Below are positions 28,690-39,516 of a stretch of 64,000 nt of DNA, piece after piece. The first letter of the stretch is position 1; every line of letters starts with the position of its first letter. Made by a program: the position numbers and the translations under genes. The notes under the pieces were generated by a model. The model was not told the origin of the DNA and made no database searches. It was given only the letters and a program-made list of their open reading frames with translations. The DNA is from a virus: the IMG/VR virus record IMGVR_UViG_3300046314_000148, positions 1 through 64,000 of that record. One strand, given 5' to 3'.

Positions 28690-28966
28690 TAGTAACTTCT
28701 CACCAAGAACTTCGTACCAGATCTACTGTTCTGTACCTTGCAGAGACTCTGCAACTAAAGAAAAGATAGCACTGAGATACGAACAAACTCGTAGAGAGCG
28801 TAGAAAGAACAAGGACCGTCGCTGTAGGTTATGCGACGAGTCCTTGTCTATCTATAATGATGAAAAGACCTGTGAAAAGTGTGTCGTAGACCCCAAAGAG
28901 GTAGACAGGGTTCTTAGACAGGTCAAGGGGATTGCTAATGGCAAAACTAAACTCTCTGACCAATAA
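28667..28966 (+). CDS. Double zinc-finger protein
   Basis: A 99-residue basic protein with two zinc sites: CQWC...CSVPC near residues 4-25 and CRLC...CEKC near 53-72. A lysine/arginine-rich helix (RYEQTRRERRKNKDRR) lies between them. It overlaps the previous gene by 23 nt and the next by 29 nt, so translation is coupled. Likely nucleic-acid binding, possibly a partner of the resolvase. The sequence resembles HNH-type zinc scaffolds but lacks the HNH histidines. Confidence 0.65.
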   Translation: MKHCQWCDSNFSPRTSYQIYCSVPCRDSATKEKIALRYEQTRRERRKNKDRRCRLCDESLSIYNDEKTCEKCVVDPKEVDRVLRQVKGIANGKTKLSDQ

Positions 28967-29516
28967 GCCTAGTAAGCTGCTGGCCATTGATGCCAGCACC
29001 AACAGCCTAGCCTTTGCCTTGTTTTACGGCAAAGAGCTTCAGTCGTTTGGAAAAATACTTTACTCTGGTGCCACAACCTACGACAAGGTACTAGACGCAG
29101 GCAGAAAGACCAAAGCCTTTCTAGATGTATATAAAGACATAGACGCCATAGTAATCGAGCATACGGTGTTTATGAACAGTCCAAAGACAGCTGCTGATCT
29201 TGCCCTTGTGCAGGGATCGCTACTGGGGGCAGCAGGCATGTGTGGTGTAGCTCAGGTAAAGGCAGTTGCACCAATCACCTGGCAAAACTTTATAAATAAT
29301 AAGAAGTTTACTAAAGAGGAAAAACTGCAAATAAAGCAGCAGTACCCAGACAAGTCTGACTCTTGGCTAAAGACTCATGAAAGAAATTTGAGAAAGCAAA
29401 AAACCATTAACTATATAAACATTCAGTATGATAAGATAGTTAACGATAATGACGTTGCAGATGCAATTGGCATCGGACACTACGCAATAAATAATTGGGA
29501 AAGATTGACAAGCTAA
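28938..29516 (+). CDS. RuvC-like Holliday junction resolvase
   Basis: A 192-residue protein from the ATG at 28938 (a TTG 6 nt earlier is in frame). The RNase H-like fold is seen: LLAIDASTNSLAF (Asp near residue 18), IVIEHTVF (Glu near 74) and NDNDVADAIGIG (two Asp near 170-175). These are the four acidic positions of RuvC. The central helix pair is present, with a lysine-rich insertion (KKFTKEEKLQIKQQ). It would cut branched DNA before packaging. The terminase large subunit lies 1.5 kb downstream. Confidence 0.8.
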   Translation: MAKLNSLTNKPSKLLAIDASTNSLAFALFYGKELQSFGKILYSGATTYDKVLDAGRKTKAFLDVYKDIDAIVIEHTVFMNSPKTAADLALVQGSLLGAAGMCGVAQVKAVAPITWQNFINNKKFTKEEKLQIKQQYPDKSDSWLKTHERNLRKQKTINYINIQYDKIVNDNDVADAIGIGHYAINNWERLTS

Positions 29517-29668
29517 TGGCAAAACTGTATACTAGTGAAGCATGGTTAAAGAAGCGGTACTGGATCGACAAGAAGAGTCCAGAAGATATCGCTAAGGAAT
29601 GCGGAACAAGCGTAGAAACTATCTACGTTTATCTTGCTAAATTTAGACTAAGAAGGTCAAAGAGATAA
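29516..29668 (+). CDS. Small helix-turn-helix protein
   Basis: A 50-residue basic protein (MAKLYTSEAWLKKRYW...SPEDIAKECGTSVETIYVYLAKFRLRR). The segment SPEDIAKECGTSVETIYVYLAKF is a standard helix-turn-helix. It overlaps both neighbours by 1 nt (TAATG). DNA binding is very likely; the role, regulatory or in DNA packaging, is unknown. It was too short for a routine ORF cut-off. Confidence 0.75.
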   Translation: MAKLYTSEAWLKKRYWIDKKSPEDIAKECGTSVETIYVYLAKFRLRRSKR

Positions 29669-29925
29669 TGCCAAAACTAACATATAGCCCATCCTACATT
29701 ACCCCAGACGGCTTTGAGGTAAAGAAGGGTGACCTTATAAAGATTCATGGAGAGTATGGGGTACGGTTCAAGTTCCACTCCCTAACTGTAAACGAAGAGA
29801 GCAACTCTGAGTGGGTTGACTGCTTCGAGGTTTTCCGTGGTCAGGTCGGTGCCTTTAGATCATTCAGAACTAATAGGGTAAAGCGTATCCCTACAAGAGG
29901 AAAGAGAGCCAAGCGTGTCGTTTGA
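29668..29925 (+). CDS. Hypothetical basic protein of actinophage type
   Basis: An 85-residue protein with a compact beta pattern (GDLIKIHGEYGVRFKFHSLTVN, WVDCFEVFRGQVGAFRSFR) and a basic C-terminus (RGKRAKRVV). I recall similar proteins among actinobacteriophages but no function. It overlaps the next gene by 11 nt. Confidence 0.65.
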   Translation: MPKLTYSPSYITPDGFEVKKGDLIKIHGEYGVRFKFHSLTVNEESNSEWVDCFEVFRGQVGAFRSFRTNRVKRIPTRGKRAKRVV

Positions 29926-30451
29926 AGACTTAACAGTAGAACACCTTGACAGTGTAAATAAGGTAGTAGAAAAGTATCTGGCAGGTTCAGATGCTACCCA
30001 AATCTCCAAAGAGCTCTCTATGCCAAGACAGAAGGTTGTCGCCTACATCGACGAGTGGCGTGGCATGGCTGCAGACAATGCAGCTATCCGTGCTAGAGCT
30101 AAAGAGGCTCTCGTGGGTGCAGACACCCACTACTCAAAGCTAATTAGTAAAGCGTACGAGGTTATCGATGAAGCAACAACTGTGGCTAATCTGAATGCCA
30201 AGACTGCTGGCATCAAGCTTGTCATGGACCTAGAGAAGACCCGTATCGATATGCTTCAGAAGGCAGGGCTTCTAGAAAACAAAGAGCTTGCAGAAGAGAT
30301 GATCGAGATTGAGCGTAAACAGGAAGTGCTTGTTAATATACTTAAGGATATAGCAACGGAGCACCCAGAGGTACGAGACAAGATTATGCGTCGCCTATCT
30401 GACGTAGCGAAAGAGCGAGAGGTAATCACAATTGTCAACAATGTTCAATGA
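29915..30451 (+). CDS. Terminase small subunit-like protein
   Basis: A 178-residue protein from a GTG start. A helix-turn-helix near residues 20-48 (YLAGSDATQISKELSMPRQKVVAYIDEW) is followed by a long helical region with many charged residues, as in small terminase subunits that bind packaging sites and oligomerise. It directly precedes and overlaps (11 nt from the ATG at 30441) the terminase large subunit. The identification rests on domain type and position. Confidence 0.6.
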   Translation: MSFEDLTVEHLDSVNKVVEKYLAGSDATQISKELSMPRQKVVAYIDEWRGMAADNAAIRARAKEALVGADTHYSKLISKAYEVIDEATTVANLNAKTAGIKLVMDLEKTRIDMLQKAGLLENKELAEEMIEIERKQEVLVNILKDIATEHPEVRDKIMRRLSDVAKEREVITIVNNVQ

Positions 30452-32216
30452 TTTTATCGATGCTCTAAAGTCCGATAACTTTGCAGAGATTCCTGTGGAC
30501 GCAAAAACATTTGTCGAGGGTGAAGCCTATCTAGGCCAGCCACCGCTATCTCAGGTTCAGTACGACATCGTAGAGGCCATGAGCCAGATATATAAGTTAG
30601 AAGACCTAGTTGATTTGCTGGGAGAGGAAGAGGGCAGACGCTATTATAAAAAGTATACTAAGAATGAGATCATTCTTCAGCTTGGCAAGGGATCGGGTAA
30701 GGACTTTACTTCTACTGTTGCTTGCTCCTATATTGTATATAAACTATTATGTCTTAAAGACCCTGCTAGGTATTTTGGTAAACCAAGCGGGGATGCTATT
30801 GATATCATTAACGTTGCGATTAACGCTCAACAAGCAAAGAACGTTTTCTTTAAGGGATTCAAGTCAAAGATTGAAAGATCTCCGTGGTTTGCTGGGAAAT
30901 TCAATGCCAAGGCGGAGAGTATTGAGTTTGACCATTCAATTACAGTCTATTCAGGACACTCTGAAAGAGAATCACATGAGGGCCTTAACCTTTTACTCGC
31001 AGTCCTTGATGAGATTTCTGGTTTTGCTCAGGAGATTGGAACAGGCAATGACCAGGGCAAGACTGCAGATAATATCTATAAAGCTTTCCGTGCGTCAGTA
31101 GATTCACGATTCCCAGACCTTGGTAAGGTTGCCCTACTATCTTTCCCCCGTTATCCTGGAGACTTTATTTCTACCAGATACGATGCAGTAATTGCAGAGA
31201 AAGAGGTTGTGACAAAGCATCACAAGTTTATTATGAATGAAGAGCTTCCAGAAGATTCTGCTGGAAACTCCCTAGAGATCGAGTGGGATGAGGATACTAT
31301 CCTTTCCTATAAGTTCCCAGGAATGTTTGCCCTAAAGCGACCAACCTGGGTAGTAAATCCTACTCGTAAAATCGATGACTTCAAGCTTGCATTCTACACA
31401 GACATCGGAGATGCCATGCAGCGTTTTGCATGTGTCCCAACGTTTGCATCCGATGCTTTCTTTAAGCAGCAGGAAAAAGTTCGTGCATGCATGACCATCC
31501 GTAATCCTATCGACAGTTCAAAGAGATTTGATCCATCGTTTACTCCAGATCCAGACAAGAAGTATTTCGTACACGCTGACCTTGCCCAGAGACACGATAA
31601 GTGTGCTGTTGCAATTGCTCACGTAGAAAAGTGGGTATCTGTCCAGGTAATGAAGGACTATGAGCAAGTAGTGCCAATGGTAGTCGTAGATGCTGTAGTA
31701 TATTGGGAGCCAAAGATTGAGGGCCCAGTAAATCTTTCAGAAGTTAAGCAGTGGATCCAGAACTTGCGTAGACAAGGGTTCGATGTTGGAATGGTCTCAT
31801 TTGACCGCTGGCAATCATTTGATATCCAGAATGAGCTTAAGGCTGTTGGTATTAGAACGGAAACCGTCTCTGTGGCCAAGAAGCACTATGAAGACATGGC
31901 CATGCTAATGTACGAAGAAAGACTCGCCCTCCCTGCTATAGAGCTCCTATTCGAAGAGCTAACAGAGCTAAAGATCATGAAGGGTAATCGAGTAGACCAC
32001 CCGAGAAAGTCTTCTAAGGACCTTGCAGACGCTGTCTGTGGAGCAATCTTCGGAGCCATAAGCCACACCCCAAAGAACAGCAACCTTGAAGTAGAGGTTC
32101 ATACTTTTAGGGATAGGCCAAAGCAAGCACTTGACACCGACCATGGCAATGTGATAAAATATAAGCCTATGCCCAAAGATGTGCAAGATTATCTACAAAG
32201 ATTTGATTTAATTTAA
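30441..32216 (+). CDS. terL: Terminase large subunit
   Basis: A 591-residue packaging motor from the ATG at 30441. The ATPase Walker A is LGKGSGKDFTS near residues 81-91, and Walker B with catalytic Glu is LLAVLDEISGF near 184-194. The C-terminal RNase H-like nuclease has VHADLAQRHDKCAVAIAH near 378, and DLADAVCGAI near 528-537. It cuts concatemers and pumps DNA into heads. In this genome it stands in the replication half, far from where portal and capsid genes must lie. Confidence 0.93.
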   Translation: MFNDFIDALKSDNFAEIPVDAKTFVEGEAYLGQPPLSQVQYDIVEAMSQIYKLEDLVDLLGEEEGRRYYKKYTKNEIILQLGKGSGKDFTSTVACSYIVYKLLCLKDPARYFGKPSGDAIDIINVAINAQQAKNVFFKGFKSKIERSPWFAGKFNAKAESIEFDHSITVYSGHSERESHEGLNLLLAVLDEISGFAQEIGTGNDQGKTADNIYKAFRASVDSRFPDLGKVALLSFPRYPGDFISTRYDAVIAEKEVVTKHHKFIMNEELPEDSAGNSLEIEWDEDTILSYKFPGMFALKRPTWVVNPTRKIDDFKLAFYTDIGDAMQRFACVPTFASDAFFKQQEKVRACMTIRNPIDSSKRFDPSFTPDPDKKYFVHADLAQRHDKCAVAIAHVEKWVSVQVMKDYEQVVPMVVVDAVVYWEPKIEGPVNLSEVKQWIQNLRRQGFDVGMVSFDRWQSFDIQNELKAVGIRTETVSVAKKHYEDMAMLMYEERLALPAIELLFEELTELKIMKGNRVDHPRKSSKDLADAVCGAIFGAISHTPKNSNLEVEVHTFRDRPKQALDTDHGNVIKYKPMPKDVQDYLQRFDLI

Positions 32217-32250
32217 TCAAATAAACAATATAGAAAAGGAAAATAAAAAT

Positions 32251-33189
32251 ATGACTTCACTAAAGAAGCCTCTAATCGCTATTGCAACTGCAGTAGTCCT
32301 TGCTACAACTGCTCTAGTAGCAGCTCCTGCTCTTGCAGTCGGTGCAACCTATGCACTAACTGTTGCAGGATCAGCACCAGCAACTGCTGGCACTACCGAA
32401 GCTGCTGCAATCGCACTTCCAGTTCCTGCAGATAACTCTGTAGACACTGCAGACACTCTAGACTTCGCCCTAACCAGCATCACAGCTGGCGAGGCAGTCA
32501 CCGTAGTAGCCACCGATGCAACTCTGATCGCTGCTGGAACCACTGGTACAATTACTGCATCTACTGGTGTAGCCCGTCTGGACATTGCTACTGGTACTGG
32601 TACCACGGCAGCTTTCAAGGTATATACCAAGACTACTAAGGTAGGCAAGGTTGTTGTTACCGTAGGTGCTGCTAACCCAGTAACTTACTACGTAAAGGGT
32701 ACTGCTGGTGCACTAAATGCCATCACCCTATCAGCACCAACTGCTGCTCTAGGAACTACTGCTAAGGTGACCGCTACTGGTACTGACGTATTCGGCAATG
32801 CTGTTTCTGGTGCAACTGTTGCCCTTCAGGTAATCAACGCTAAGGGAACCAACACCTACTCAGTAACCACTGCAGCTGACGGAACAGCCGTCAAGGACCT
32901 AACTGGTCTATCAGTAGACACCTATGACCTAATCGCAACTGCTACCGTAGCTGCTCAGGTTACTGGTCTTACTACTCCTGCTGGTTTTGTTCGTGGAACC
33001 CTAAAGGTGGTAGACCTAGCTGGTCTAGTTGCAACCAAGGATGCAGAGCTTGCTGTTGCAACCGCAACCATTGCTGACCTAAAGTTGCAGATTGCTGCAC
33101 TAAAGGCTGCAGAGATCAAGAAGTACAACACTCTTGCTGCTAAGTGGAACAAGAAGTTCCCAAAGGCTAAGGTTGTTCTTCGCAAGTAA
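32251..33189 (+). CDS. Exported Ig-like protein with C-terminal coiled coil
   Basis: A 312-residue protein with a signal peptide (basic MTSLKKP, hydrophobic core, APALA cleavage near residue 29). The mature part is Ala/Thr/Val-rich. Residues about 170-240 match a bacterial Ig-like domain (LSAPTAALGTTAKVTATG, NAVSGATVALQVIN, DGTAVKDLTGL). The end is a helical segment (LVATKDAELAVATATIADLKLQIAALKAAE) with a basic tail (KWNKKFPKAKVVLRK). It looks like an actinobacterial surface protein. Codon use appears similar to neighbours but more biased, which suggests high expression. A role at the host surface, for example to block re-infection, is possible but not shown. The ribosome site is AAAAGGAAA. 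Confidence 0.65.
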   Translation: MTSLKKPLIAIATAVVLATTALVAAPALAVGATYALTVAGSAPATAGTTEAAAIALPVPADNSVDTADTLDFALTSITAGEAVTVVATDATLIAAGTTGTITASTGVARLDIATGTGTTAAFKVYTKTTKVGKVVVTVGAANPVTYYVKGTAGALNAITLSAPTAALGTTAKVTATGTDVFGNAVSGATVALQVINAKGTNTYSVTTAADGTAVKDLTGLSVDTYDLIATATVAAQVTGLTTPAGFVRGTLKVVDLAGLVATKDAELAVATATIADLKLQIAALKAAEIKKYNTLAAKWNKKFPKAKVVLRK

Positions 33190-33206
33190 TTAAGATATAC
33201 TTGATT

Positions 33207-33240
33207 GGGGAAGGCTAAAAACCTTCCCCTTTCTTGTCTT
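33207..33240 (+). terminator. Strong Rho-independent terminator
   Basis: A perfect 8-bp stem (GGGGAAGG at 33207-33214 with CCTTCCCC at 33222-33229) and a CTAAAAA loop is followed by TTTCTTGTCTT. It closes the exported protein gene. Confidence 0.9.
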
Positions 33241-33267
33241 CAAATGTAAAAAATGGAGTTAGAATAG

Positions 33268-33652
33268 ATGTCTATCCAAATCGTATACTTCTCAAATTAC
33301 TCAGAAAATACCAAGAGATTTGTAGAAAAGATAACAGGTTCAGCTGTTAGAATCCCCATCAAGGGGGACAGCCCAAGGGCTAGCAGGGAATATATTCTTT
33401 GCGTTCCAACCTACGGTGGTGGTAGTATTAAGTCTGCCATACCAAGACAGGTTAAAGAGTTTTTAAATGTCCCTGAGAATAGGGATCTCCTTCGTGGAGT
33501 TATAGGTTTAGGCAACACAAATTTTGGAGAAGACTACTGCAAGGCTGCAGAGTTAATCTCACAAAAAACTGGGGTACCAGTAATAGCCAAAGTGGAAATC
33601 TTTGGTACAGACGACGATGTAAATAAAGTAAAAGAAAGGCTAGGTCTGCTAT

Positions 33653-33660
<8 letters not shown>
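33268..33660 (+). CDS. nrdI: NrdI flavodoxin
   Basis: A 130-residue flavodoxin that activates the manganese cofactor of class Ib ribonucleotide reductase. The FMN loop is [13 protein letters not shown] at residues 6-18, and FMN contacts follow in [14 protein letters not shown] and [14 protein letters not shown]. Its gene overlaps nrdE by 8 nt, the standard nrdI-nrdE-nrdF order. A NrdH-like redoxin is far away at 58124. The size matches the family (about 130-150). Confidence 0.95.
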
Positions 33661-36726
<3,066 letters not shown>

Positions 36727-36740
36727 GTCATAAAGCAGCG

Positions 36741-36766
36741 GAGGCATCCTACGGGGTGCCTCTTTT
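36741..36766 (+). terminator. Rho-independent terminator after nrdF
   Basis: A 9-bp stem GAGGCATCC/GGGGTGCCTC (36741-36762) with a TACG loop is followed by TTTT and a further T-rich stretch. An outer CAGC/GCTG pairing (36735 and 36767) strengthens it. Confidence 0.85.
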
Positions 36767-36779
36767 GCTGTTTAAACGA

Positions 36780-36820
36780 TGATATAATTATCTTGTTAGT
36801 CATACCCCACTAACAAGGAG
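36780..36820 (+). promoter_or_regulatory. Promoter, 5' hairpin and strong ribosome site
   Basis: TGA-TATAAT at 36780-36788 places the start at G36795. The transcript would begin with a 6-bp hairpin GTTAGT (36795-36800) / ACTAAC (36809-36814), followed directly by AAGGAG (36815-36820). A hairpin at the very 5' end is typical of mRNA-stabilising leaders. The first possible codons after it are ATC, not ATG. Confidence 0.65.
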
Positions 36821-36826
36821 ATCATC

Positions 36827-38611
36827 ATCAAAACCCCAAGACTGTTAGCAGCAATTTCTATGGCATTCCTGCCATTGTTTTTTGCTATGCCAGCTATGGC
36901 AGAAGACGTACCTGCAGAACCAGTTGTGGTTGTGGTTACAACTCCTGGAGGAGATGACTCATCCTACCAAGTACCCCTGACGACTACCGTAACCTTCGAT
37001 GGTGTTGTCTATGATCAGGTATTTGCTACAACTAACTCGGTAATTACTTTTGGTAGACCAGACGGAACTTACTGGGCATATCCAGCTACCCCATCAATTA
37101 GCCTTTACTCAATGGACTGGGTTGTATTCCCCTGGGCACGTCCAGACGAGCACCTGACCATCTCGGCATCTGATGGTGGCTTTCAGGTAGATATTTCTGC
37201 TAGACCTATCTGGCTACAGCAAGCCACAGAGCCAACAAATATCAATATCGTTGCTGCCATTAATACAGATGGAACAGTGTCAATATCTTATTCTTTAACT
37301 GGTCCAACCTACGAAGGTCAGACAAGAACTGGTGTTCGTCTTACAAATGGAGATGTAGTTACCCTAGAAGAGTATGGAGTCGTCCGTGTTGAGGAGCCGC
37401 CAGTACTTGAGCCAGAGCCAGTAGTTCCTACACCTACCCCATCACCAGAATCTACAGATGTTCCAGTAGATCCAACACCAACACCAACTCCAACTATTGA
37501 TCCTACACCAACCCCTATTCCAGAGCCTACAGTAGAGCCTACCCAGGAGCCAACCCCAGAGCCTATTCCAAGACCAGTTGTTCCAGAGGGGGCAACAATT
37601 ATATCAGAAGGTTCAAGCATTGAGGTGGTTGCTCCAGCAGGACAGAGAATTGTTAGCATAATGGCCTGGTATGGAGACCCAGATAATGCCACCCGAGGCA
37701 TTGACGTATCCTCTACATTGACACAGCTCGCTTCTGGGCAGACGTCAGTAACCATAGAGTCTTCCAATATGTATGGAGATCCAGCAGGAGGAACTGTAAA
37801 GGTGCTAATATTCCTGCCAACGTATGAGCAGATCCCAACCCCAGAACCAACTCCTACCCCAGAGCCAACACCTACAGTGCCACCAGTGGTAGTTTCAGAG
37901 CCAACACCTACGCCTGCTCCAACACCAGAACCTCGGCCTGCTCCTCAGCCTGCACCAGAACCAGCCCCTGCACCAAGCCCAGAGCCTGCTCCTCCAGTTG
38001 TAGAGCCAGAACCACCTGTTGCAGAACCAGAGCCTCCAGTCGTAACCCCAGAACCGCCAGTAGTAGAACCAGAACCACCTGTTGTAGAGCCAGAGCCACA
38101 ACCAAAGCCTCCTGCAGAGCCAGAGCCCCAGCCTGAGCCAGCACCAGAGCCTCCTGCAGAAGAATCGGCGGTAGCGGAGATTTCAAGTCTGGTAGAAACT
38201 GCACCAGAAGATCTAACAGACGCACAAATAGAACAGCTTGTAGAAGCAGCTATGGTTGTATTCGAAACAGCAGAGCAGGGCTCACCAGCCTATGAGCAAG
38301 CACTTGAAGCTCTGGTAGTAGCAGCAGAGGCAGACGATGCTGAGCTACCATCTGAGCTTGCAGCAATCCCACTACTTGGAGATGTTGCTGGAGCAGCCCT
38401 AGAAGTCTTTAATAATCTTGGTAACGTCGGTGCCGATATGGCACCTGCAGTCCGTGAGGAAGCAGAGAAGACAGTTATCGCATCCGTTATCGCAACTGGA
38501 GCAGCAGTGAATGCTGTTGCAGCAGCAGCTACGGCAGCATCTGGATCAGCAGGAGGGGCCTCATCTGGAGGATCTTCAGGTGGGTCAGGATCAACAAGGA
38601 GAAAAGAATAA
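36827..38611 (+). CDS. Exported proline-rich repeat protein, probable AUC start
   Basis: A 594-residue protein if it starts at ATC 36827 (583 from ATG 36860). The ATC start gives (M)IKTPRLLAAISMAF..., a full signal peptide with basic n-region and cleavage after AMA; the ATG start would lack the basic residues and any ribosome site. The mature protein has an N-terminal domain (GGDDSSYQVPLTTTVTFDGV, about 30-170), a Pro/Thr/Glu repeat linker, a second beta domain (EGATIISEGSSIEVVAPAGQ, about 245-330), a long Pro/Glu repeat, and a helical end with a hydrophobic segment and basic tail (STRRKE), likely a membrane or wall anchor. Surface display on the host cell is likely. Confidence 0.6.
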   Translation: MKTPRLLAAISMAFLPLFFAMPAMAEDVPAEPVVVVVTTPGGDDSSYQVPLTTTVTFDGVVYDQVFATTNSVITFGRPDGTYWAYPATPSISLYSMDWVVFPWARPDEHLTISASDGGFQVDISARPIWLQQATEPTNINIVAAINTDGTVSISYSLTGPTYEGQTRTGVRLTNGDVVTLEEYGVVRVEEPPVLEPEPVVPTPTPSPESTDVPVDPTPTPTPTIDPTPTPIPEPTVEPTQEPTPEPIPRPVVPEGATIISEGSSIEVVAPAGQRIVSIMAWYGDPDNATRGIDVSSTLTQLASGQTSVTIESSNMYGDPAGGTVKVLIFLPTYEQIPTPEPTPTPEPTPTVPPVVVSEPTPTPAPTPEPRPAPQPAPEPAPAPSPEPAPPVVEPEPPVAEPEPPVVTPEPPVVEPEPPVVEPEPQPKPPAEPEPQPEPAPEPPAEESAVAEISSLVETAPEDLTDAQIEQLVEAAMVVFETAEQGSPAYEQALEALVVAAEADDAELPSELAAIPLLGDVAGAALEVFNNLGNVGADMAPAVREEAEKTVIASVIATGAAVNAVAAAATAASGSAGGASSGGSSGGSGSTRRKE

Positions 38612-38612
38612 T

Positions 38613-38780
38613 ATGAAGAAATTCTTAAATGATATTCTAGGCCAGGCATGGACCCTATTGGGTATGTTTGTAGCCTGGGTGGTCCTCGAAGGGTCTGCAA
38701 AGACTATCGTGGGCTATTGCATCTTGGGAACGCTAGGCCTATGGGCGGTGACGTATCCCCTGAGAAAGGACGGTGAATAA
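38613..38780 (+). CDS. Small membrane protein
   Basis: A 55-residue protein with two hydrophobic segments (ILGQAWTLLGMFVAWVVLEG and TIVGYCILGTLGLWAVTYPL) and a charged tail RKDGE. AAGGAGA (38596-38602) precedes the ATG at 38613. Holin-like topology is possible, but the distance to the endolysin (8 kb) gives no support. It lies directly behind the exported proline-rich protein and may act with it. Confidence 0.65.
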   Translation: MKKFLNDILGQAWTLLGMFVAWVVLEGSAKTIVGYCILGTLGLWAVTYPLRKDGE

Positions 38781-38909
38781 TAATATGTATAAATATTATT
38801 TGACACTACAAGAAACAAATAGAAAGCTTGATAATTCAGCAGTGAGGTACCAAGCCAAGTAAAAGCAACAAACCATTTAGATTTAACCCCAAGTAGAAAG
38901 GAATCAAAA

Positions 38910-39185
38910 ATGGATGAATTAGAAACTGGTGTAGCAGGAGGACTTGCTACTATCAAAAACGTAATCTGGAGAATCCTGGCTGTATTTGCAGCTTCAGGTC
39001 TATCAGTTCTAGGTGCAGGTGCCGTAGTTGGCGTTCAGCTTCTAGATGCTGTCTTTATGGCAGGTATCCTTGGTGTGGCCACGGTAGTTGAGAAGCTAGC
39101 TAGAGCCTTCCTCGAGGATGGAAAGCTGACTCTGGATGAGATTAATGCTGCCTTTGCTAAGGTAGATAAGAACTCGGAGCAGTAA
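38910..39185 (+). CDS. Membrane protein, holin-like
   Basis: A 91-residue protein with two hydrophobic helices (VIWRILAVFAASGLSVLGAGAVVG and LLDAVFMAGILGVATVVEKL) and an acidic-basic C-terminus (FLEDGKLTLDEINAAFAKVDKN). Size and topology fit phage holins. AAAGGA lies about 8 nt before the ATG. The 129 nt before the gene hold only a possible 25-codon ORF without a good ribosome site. A strong terminator follows. Confidence 0.55.
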   Translation: MDELETGVAGGLATIKNVIWRILAVFAASGLSVLGAGAVVGVQLLDAVFMAGILGVATVVEKLARAFLEDGKLTLDEINAAFAKVDKNSEQ

Positions 39186-39218
39186 ACAAAGCCCTTAGTC
39201 CCAACCAACCCCCGAAGA

Positions 39219-39271
39219 CCCCTTCTTTTTAGTGTATACTGTATGGAAACACTATAAAGGAGGGGTTTTTT
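39219..39271 (+). terminator. Long hairpin terminator
   Basis: A 16-position stem (CCCCTTCTTTTTAGTG at 39219-39234 with CACTATAAAGGAGGGG at 39250-39265, one mismatch, one G-U) is followed by TTTTTT. It ends the 38.9-kb transcript before a new promoter. Confidence 0.85.
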
Positions 39272-39281
39272 AAAATAATGC

Positions 39282-39310
39282 TTGACATCCACGTTTGAAG
39301 AGGGTAGAAT
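39282..39310 (+). promoter_or_regulatory. Consensus promoter, leaderless start for 39317
   Basis: TTGACA at 39282-39287, 17 nt, TAGAAT at 39305-39310, then 6 nt (ATATAC) and ATG at 39317. This is the clearest leaderless case because both promoter boxes are present. Confidence 0.85.
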
Positions 39311-39316
39311 ATATAC

Positions 39317-39505
39317 ATGAGCACAGATGAAAAAAATGTAAGACAAGAAGTCTGGGAATGGCTTCAGGTGGGCATAGATAAGGGCTGGGTTACCGAGCCT
39401 TTCTGCTACACACATGACGGAGATCCGTACATGTCCGAAGAAGAAGAAAAAGAATGGGAAGACGGCGGAGACCCGTGTGCCCCAGTAATCAAAATTCTAG
39501 CATAG
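39317..39505 (+). CDS. Small acidic protein of actinophage type
   Basis: A 62-residue protein (VRQEVWEWLQVGIDKGWVTEPFCYTHDGDPYMSEEEEKEWEDGGDPC). I recall very similar small proteins with the CYTHDG and DGGDPC elements in many actinobacteriophages; function is unknown. It is translated from a predicted leaderless mRNA. Confidence 0.75.
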   Translation: MSTDEKNVRQEVWEWLQVGIDKGWVTEPFCYTHDGDPYMSEEEEKEWEDGGDPCAPVIKILA

Positions 39506-39516
39506 AAAATAAGGGT

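Noticed and set aside
37318-38225. Long minus-strand ORFs opposite the proline-rich gene and opposite the tape measure gene
   Set aside because: They mirror repeat or biased codons of the plus strand, have no ribosome sites and overlap well-supported genes.
38785-38862. 25-codon ORF (MYKYYLTLQETN...) between membrane protein genes
   Set aside because: No ribosome site at proper spacing and no supporting promoter or family; likely chance in A/T-rich gap.
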